A DNA stretch of 64,000 bases from Dehalococcoidia bacterium (lineage in GTDB: Bacteria > Chloroflexota > Dehalococcoidia > Lucifugimonadales > Lucifugimonadaceae): the NCBI GenBank assembly GCA_022451965.1, contig JAKUNJ010000006.1, positions 82,893 to 146,892 on the forward strand, in the 5' to 3' direction. Every line of letters begins with the position of its first letter. The stretch's first letter is position 1. The position numbers and the translations under genes are program-made. This document shows, piece by piece, positions 62,874-64,000 of this stretch. The notes beneath the pieces were generated by a model. It saw only the letters and a program-made list of their open reading frames with translations. It ran no database searches and had not been told where the DNA came from.

Positions 62874-63310
62874 TGGATTTAATTGATAAAAAAATAGTTT
62901 CTATGCTTGGTCAAGATGGAAGACTCTCAAATGCCCAAATGGCAAGAGAGTTAGACGTTAGCGAAGGAACTATCAGAAGAAGAGTAAAAAATTTACTAGA
63001 ATCAAAAACAATTTCAATTGTTGCTGCCTCTGATCCAAAAAAGTTGGGATTTCTATCTGAAGCCTTAATCGGAGTTCAGTGTGAACCCGACAAAACTGGT
63101 GATATTTCATCTGAGCTAGCTGCTCTACCACATACTAGATGGGTAATAACAACTACTGGAAGCTATGATATATTTTGCTTAGTTGCTTTAGAAAGTGCTG
63201 AAGAATTAGGTAAGTTTATCAGAGTTGATATTGGATCTATAGAAGGGATCATAAGAACTGAAACATTCGTTAATTTATCTGTTGCGAAAAGAGAGTATGG
63301 CCATATATAA
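62873..63310 (+). CDS. Lrp/AsnC family transcriptional regulator
   Basis: 145 residues. The N-terminal helix-turn-helix spans LIDKKIVSMLGQDGRLSNAQMARELDVSEGTIRRRV (split here only by count; about 3-38), and the C-terminal RAM ligand-binding domain has the YDIF strand and the VNLSVAKREY end. Family members sense amino acids such as leucine or asparagine. It starts at the ATG that overlaps the 7-codon ORF. aspS follows 25 bp downstream. Confidence 0.9.
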   Translation: MDLIDKKIVSMLGQDGRLSNAQMARELDVSEGTIRRRVKNLLESKTISIVAASDPKKLGFLSEALIGVQCEPDKTGDISSELAALPHTRWVITTTGSYDIFCLVALESAEELGKFIRVDIGSIEGIIRTETFVNLSVAKREYGHI

Positions 63311-63335
63311 ATATATATTTTTAATTTGAGGAATT

Positions 63336-64000
63336 ATGTATAGAGATTTAATGTGCGGAGAAGTTTCTTCTTCTGTATTAGAAAAAAAAATTAAGCTTGC
63401 TGGATGGGTTTCTAAAAGAAGAGATCATGGTCAATTGATATTTATTGATCTTAGGGATAAGTCTGGAATAATGCAAATAGTGTTTAATCCTGAGATATCA
63501 GCCGAATCTCATTCATATGCTAAAAATCTAAGATCAGAATGGGTAATTGCCGTAGAAGGAACTATTGTTAGGAGATTAGATGGGTCAGAAAATAAAGAAA
63601 TACCAACAGGAGATCTTGAATTAGTAGTTGATAAAATAGAAATCTTATCAACGTCCAAGACACCCCCCTTTGAAATAGATGATGACTCTGTTGTGTCGGA
63701 AGAGATCAGACTAAAATATCGATACTTAGACCTTAGAAGAAATTCTATGCAAAGAAAAATAAAATTGCGACACAAAGTAACCCATCTTATATGGAATTAT
63801 TTAACAGAGGAAAATTTTACTCATATTGAAACTCCAATCCTAATAAAGAGTACGCCTGAAGGTGCCAGAGATTATGTTGTACCTTCTAGAATTAAGCATG
63901 GAGGATTTTATGCATTACCTCAATCTCCTCAACAAATGAAACAAATTTTGATGGTTTCAGGTTTTGATAGATATTTTCAAATAGCACGATGCTTCAGAGA
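63336..64000 (+). CDS. aspS: Aspartyl-tRNA synthetase (5' part)
   Basis: Open to the window end, so only the first 221 codons of some 590 are present. The N-terminal OB anticodon-binding domain (AGWVSKRRDHGQLIFIDLRD) is followed by class II motif 1 and the AspRS blocks EIRLKYRYLDLRR, TPEGARDYVVPSR and LPQSPQQMKQILMVSGFDRY. AspRS rather than AsnRS is indicated by PEGARDY. GAGGA precedes the ATG at 63336. Confidence 0.96.
   Translation, partial: MYRDLMCGEVSSSVLEKKIKLAGWVSKRRDHGQLIFIDLRDKSGIMQIVFNPEISAESHSYAKNLRSEWVIAVEGTIVRRLDGSENKEIPTGDLELVVDKIEILSTSKTPPFEIDDDSVVSEEIRLKYRYLDLRRNSMQRKIKLRHKVTHLIWNYLTEENFTHIETPILIKSTPEGARDYVVPSRIKHGGFYALPQSPQQMKQILMVSGFDRYFQIARCFR

Noticed and set aside
1..64000. 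CRISPR array, insertion sequence, prophage or integron
   Set aside because: No regularly spaced direct repeats, transposase, integrase or phage structural genes were seen on either strand.

Overview
This is a very AT-rich (roughly 30 % GC by eye), densely packed bacterial chromosome segment. Genes abut or overlap by 1-30 bp, and I see no insertion sequence, prophage, CRISPR array or plasmid gene. The content is that of a free-living aerobe. It has haem A synthesis (ctaA, ctaB), succinyl-CoA ligase, a 7Fe ferredoxin, thiamine, cysteine and aromatic amino acid synthesis, and a peptide-type ABC importer whose lipoprotein has an Ala/Pro-rich stalk. The streamlined low-GC style, lipoprotein type, enolase-superfamily and HpcH genes, and CysM and FdxA types suggest a marine bacterium, perhaps Chloroflexota (Dehalococcoidia/SAR202-like) or else a low-GC marine actinobacterium. 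That placement is inference and was not tested.

Layout. 1-5.5 kb: lysS (cut by the window edge) coupled to serS, then the convergent ligA-pth-ene-reductase operon. 5.5-11 kb: acetyltransferase, small RHH-like protein, DUF1015, aspartate/aromatic aminotransferase, rplY, an Rrf2 regulator with IscR-like cysteines, and an SDR. 11-16.5 kb: a cysteine leader peptide plus terminator before a MoeB-like enzyme and a CysM-type synthase, then an amidase, two tandem hydroxypyruvate-isomerase-like proteins and pgpA. 16.5-20.5 kb: two tandem alpha/beta hydrolases and sucCD. 20.4-28.6 kb: a 33-residue membrane peptide, an ABC-F protein, tRNA-Ser(UGA), polA, tyrS, ribF and a DAHP synthase preceded by a Tyr/Phe-rich attenuator. 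28.6-33.6 kb: ftsH, a metallo-beta-lactamase-fold hydrolase, a CPBP protease, trpA, aroH and a small membrane protein, all on the minus strand. 33.8-38 kb: infC (AUA start)-rpmI-rplT, ctaBA, tsaD. 38-47 kb: aldolase and enolase-superfamily enzymes, a peptide ABC importer (binding protein and two permeases, no ATPases), an odd cupredoxin-like lipoprotein, thiGES. 47-58 kb: HAD phosphatase and a fabD-nusB-acpP-rnj-ftsK-accDA cluster, diverging from ruvCAB. 58-64 kb: a heterodimeric ABC exporter, ferredoxin, a HesB-like protein with a Cys/Gly-rich tail, an Lrp/AsnC regulator behind a 7-codon upstream ORF, and the start of aspS.

The most noteworthy signals are regulatory. Two amino acid attenuator leaders (Cys, and Tyr/Phe) are present, several -10 boxes sit 5-9 bp before an ATG with no Shine-Dalgarno (leaderless initiation), very short leaderless upstream ORFs occur, and a perfect 12-bp dyad abuts the ruvC start codon. 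The Tyr/Phe leader has a terminator and a competing antiterminator that fit classical attenuation. The Cys leader resembles the leaderless polycysteine ORFs described in mycobacteria.
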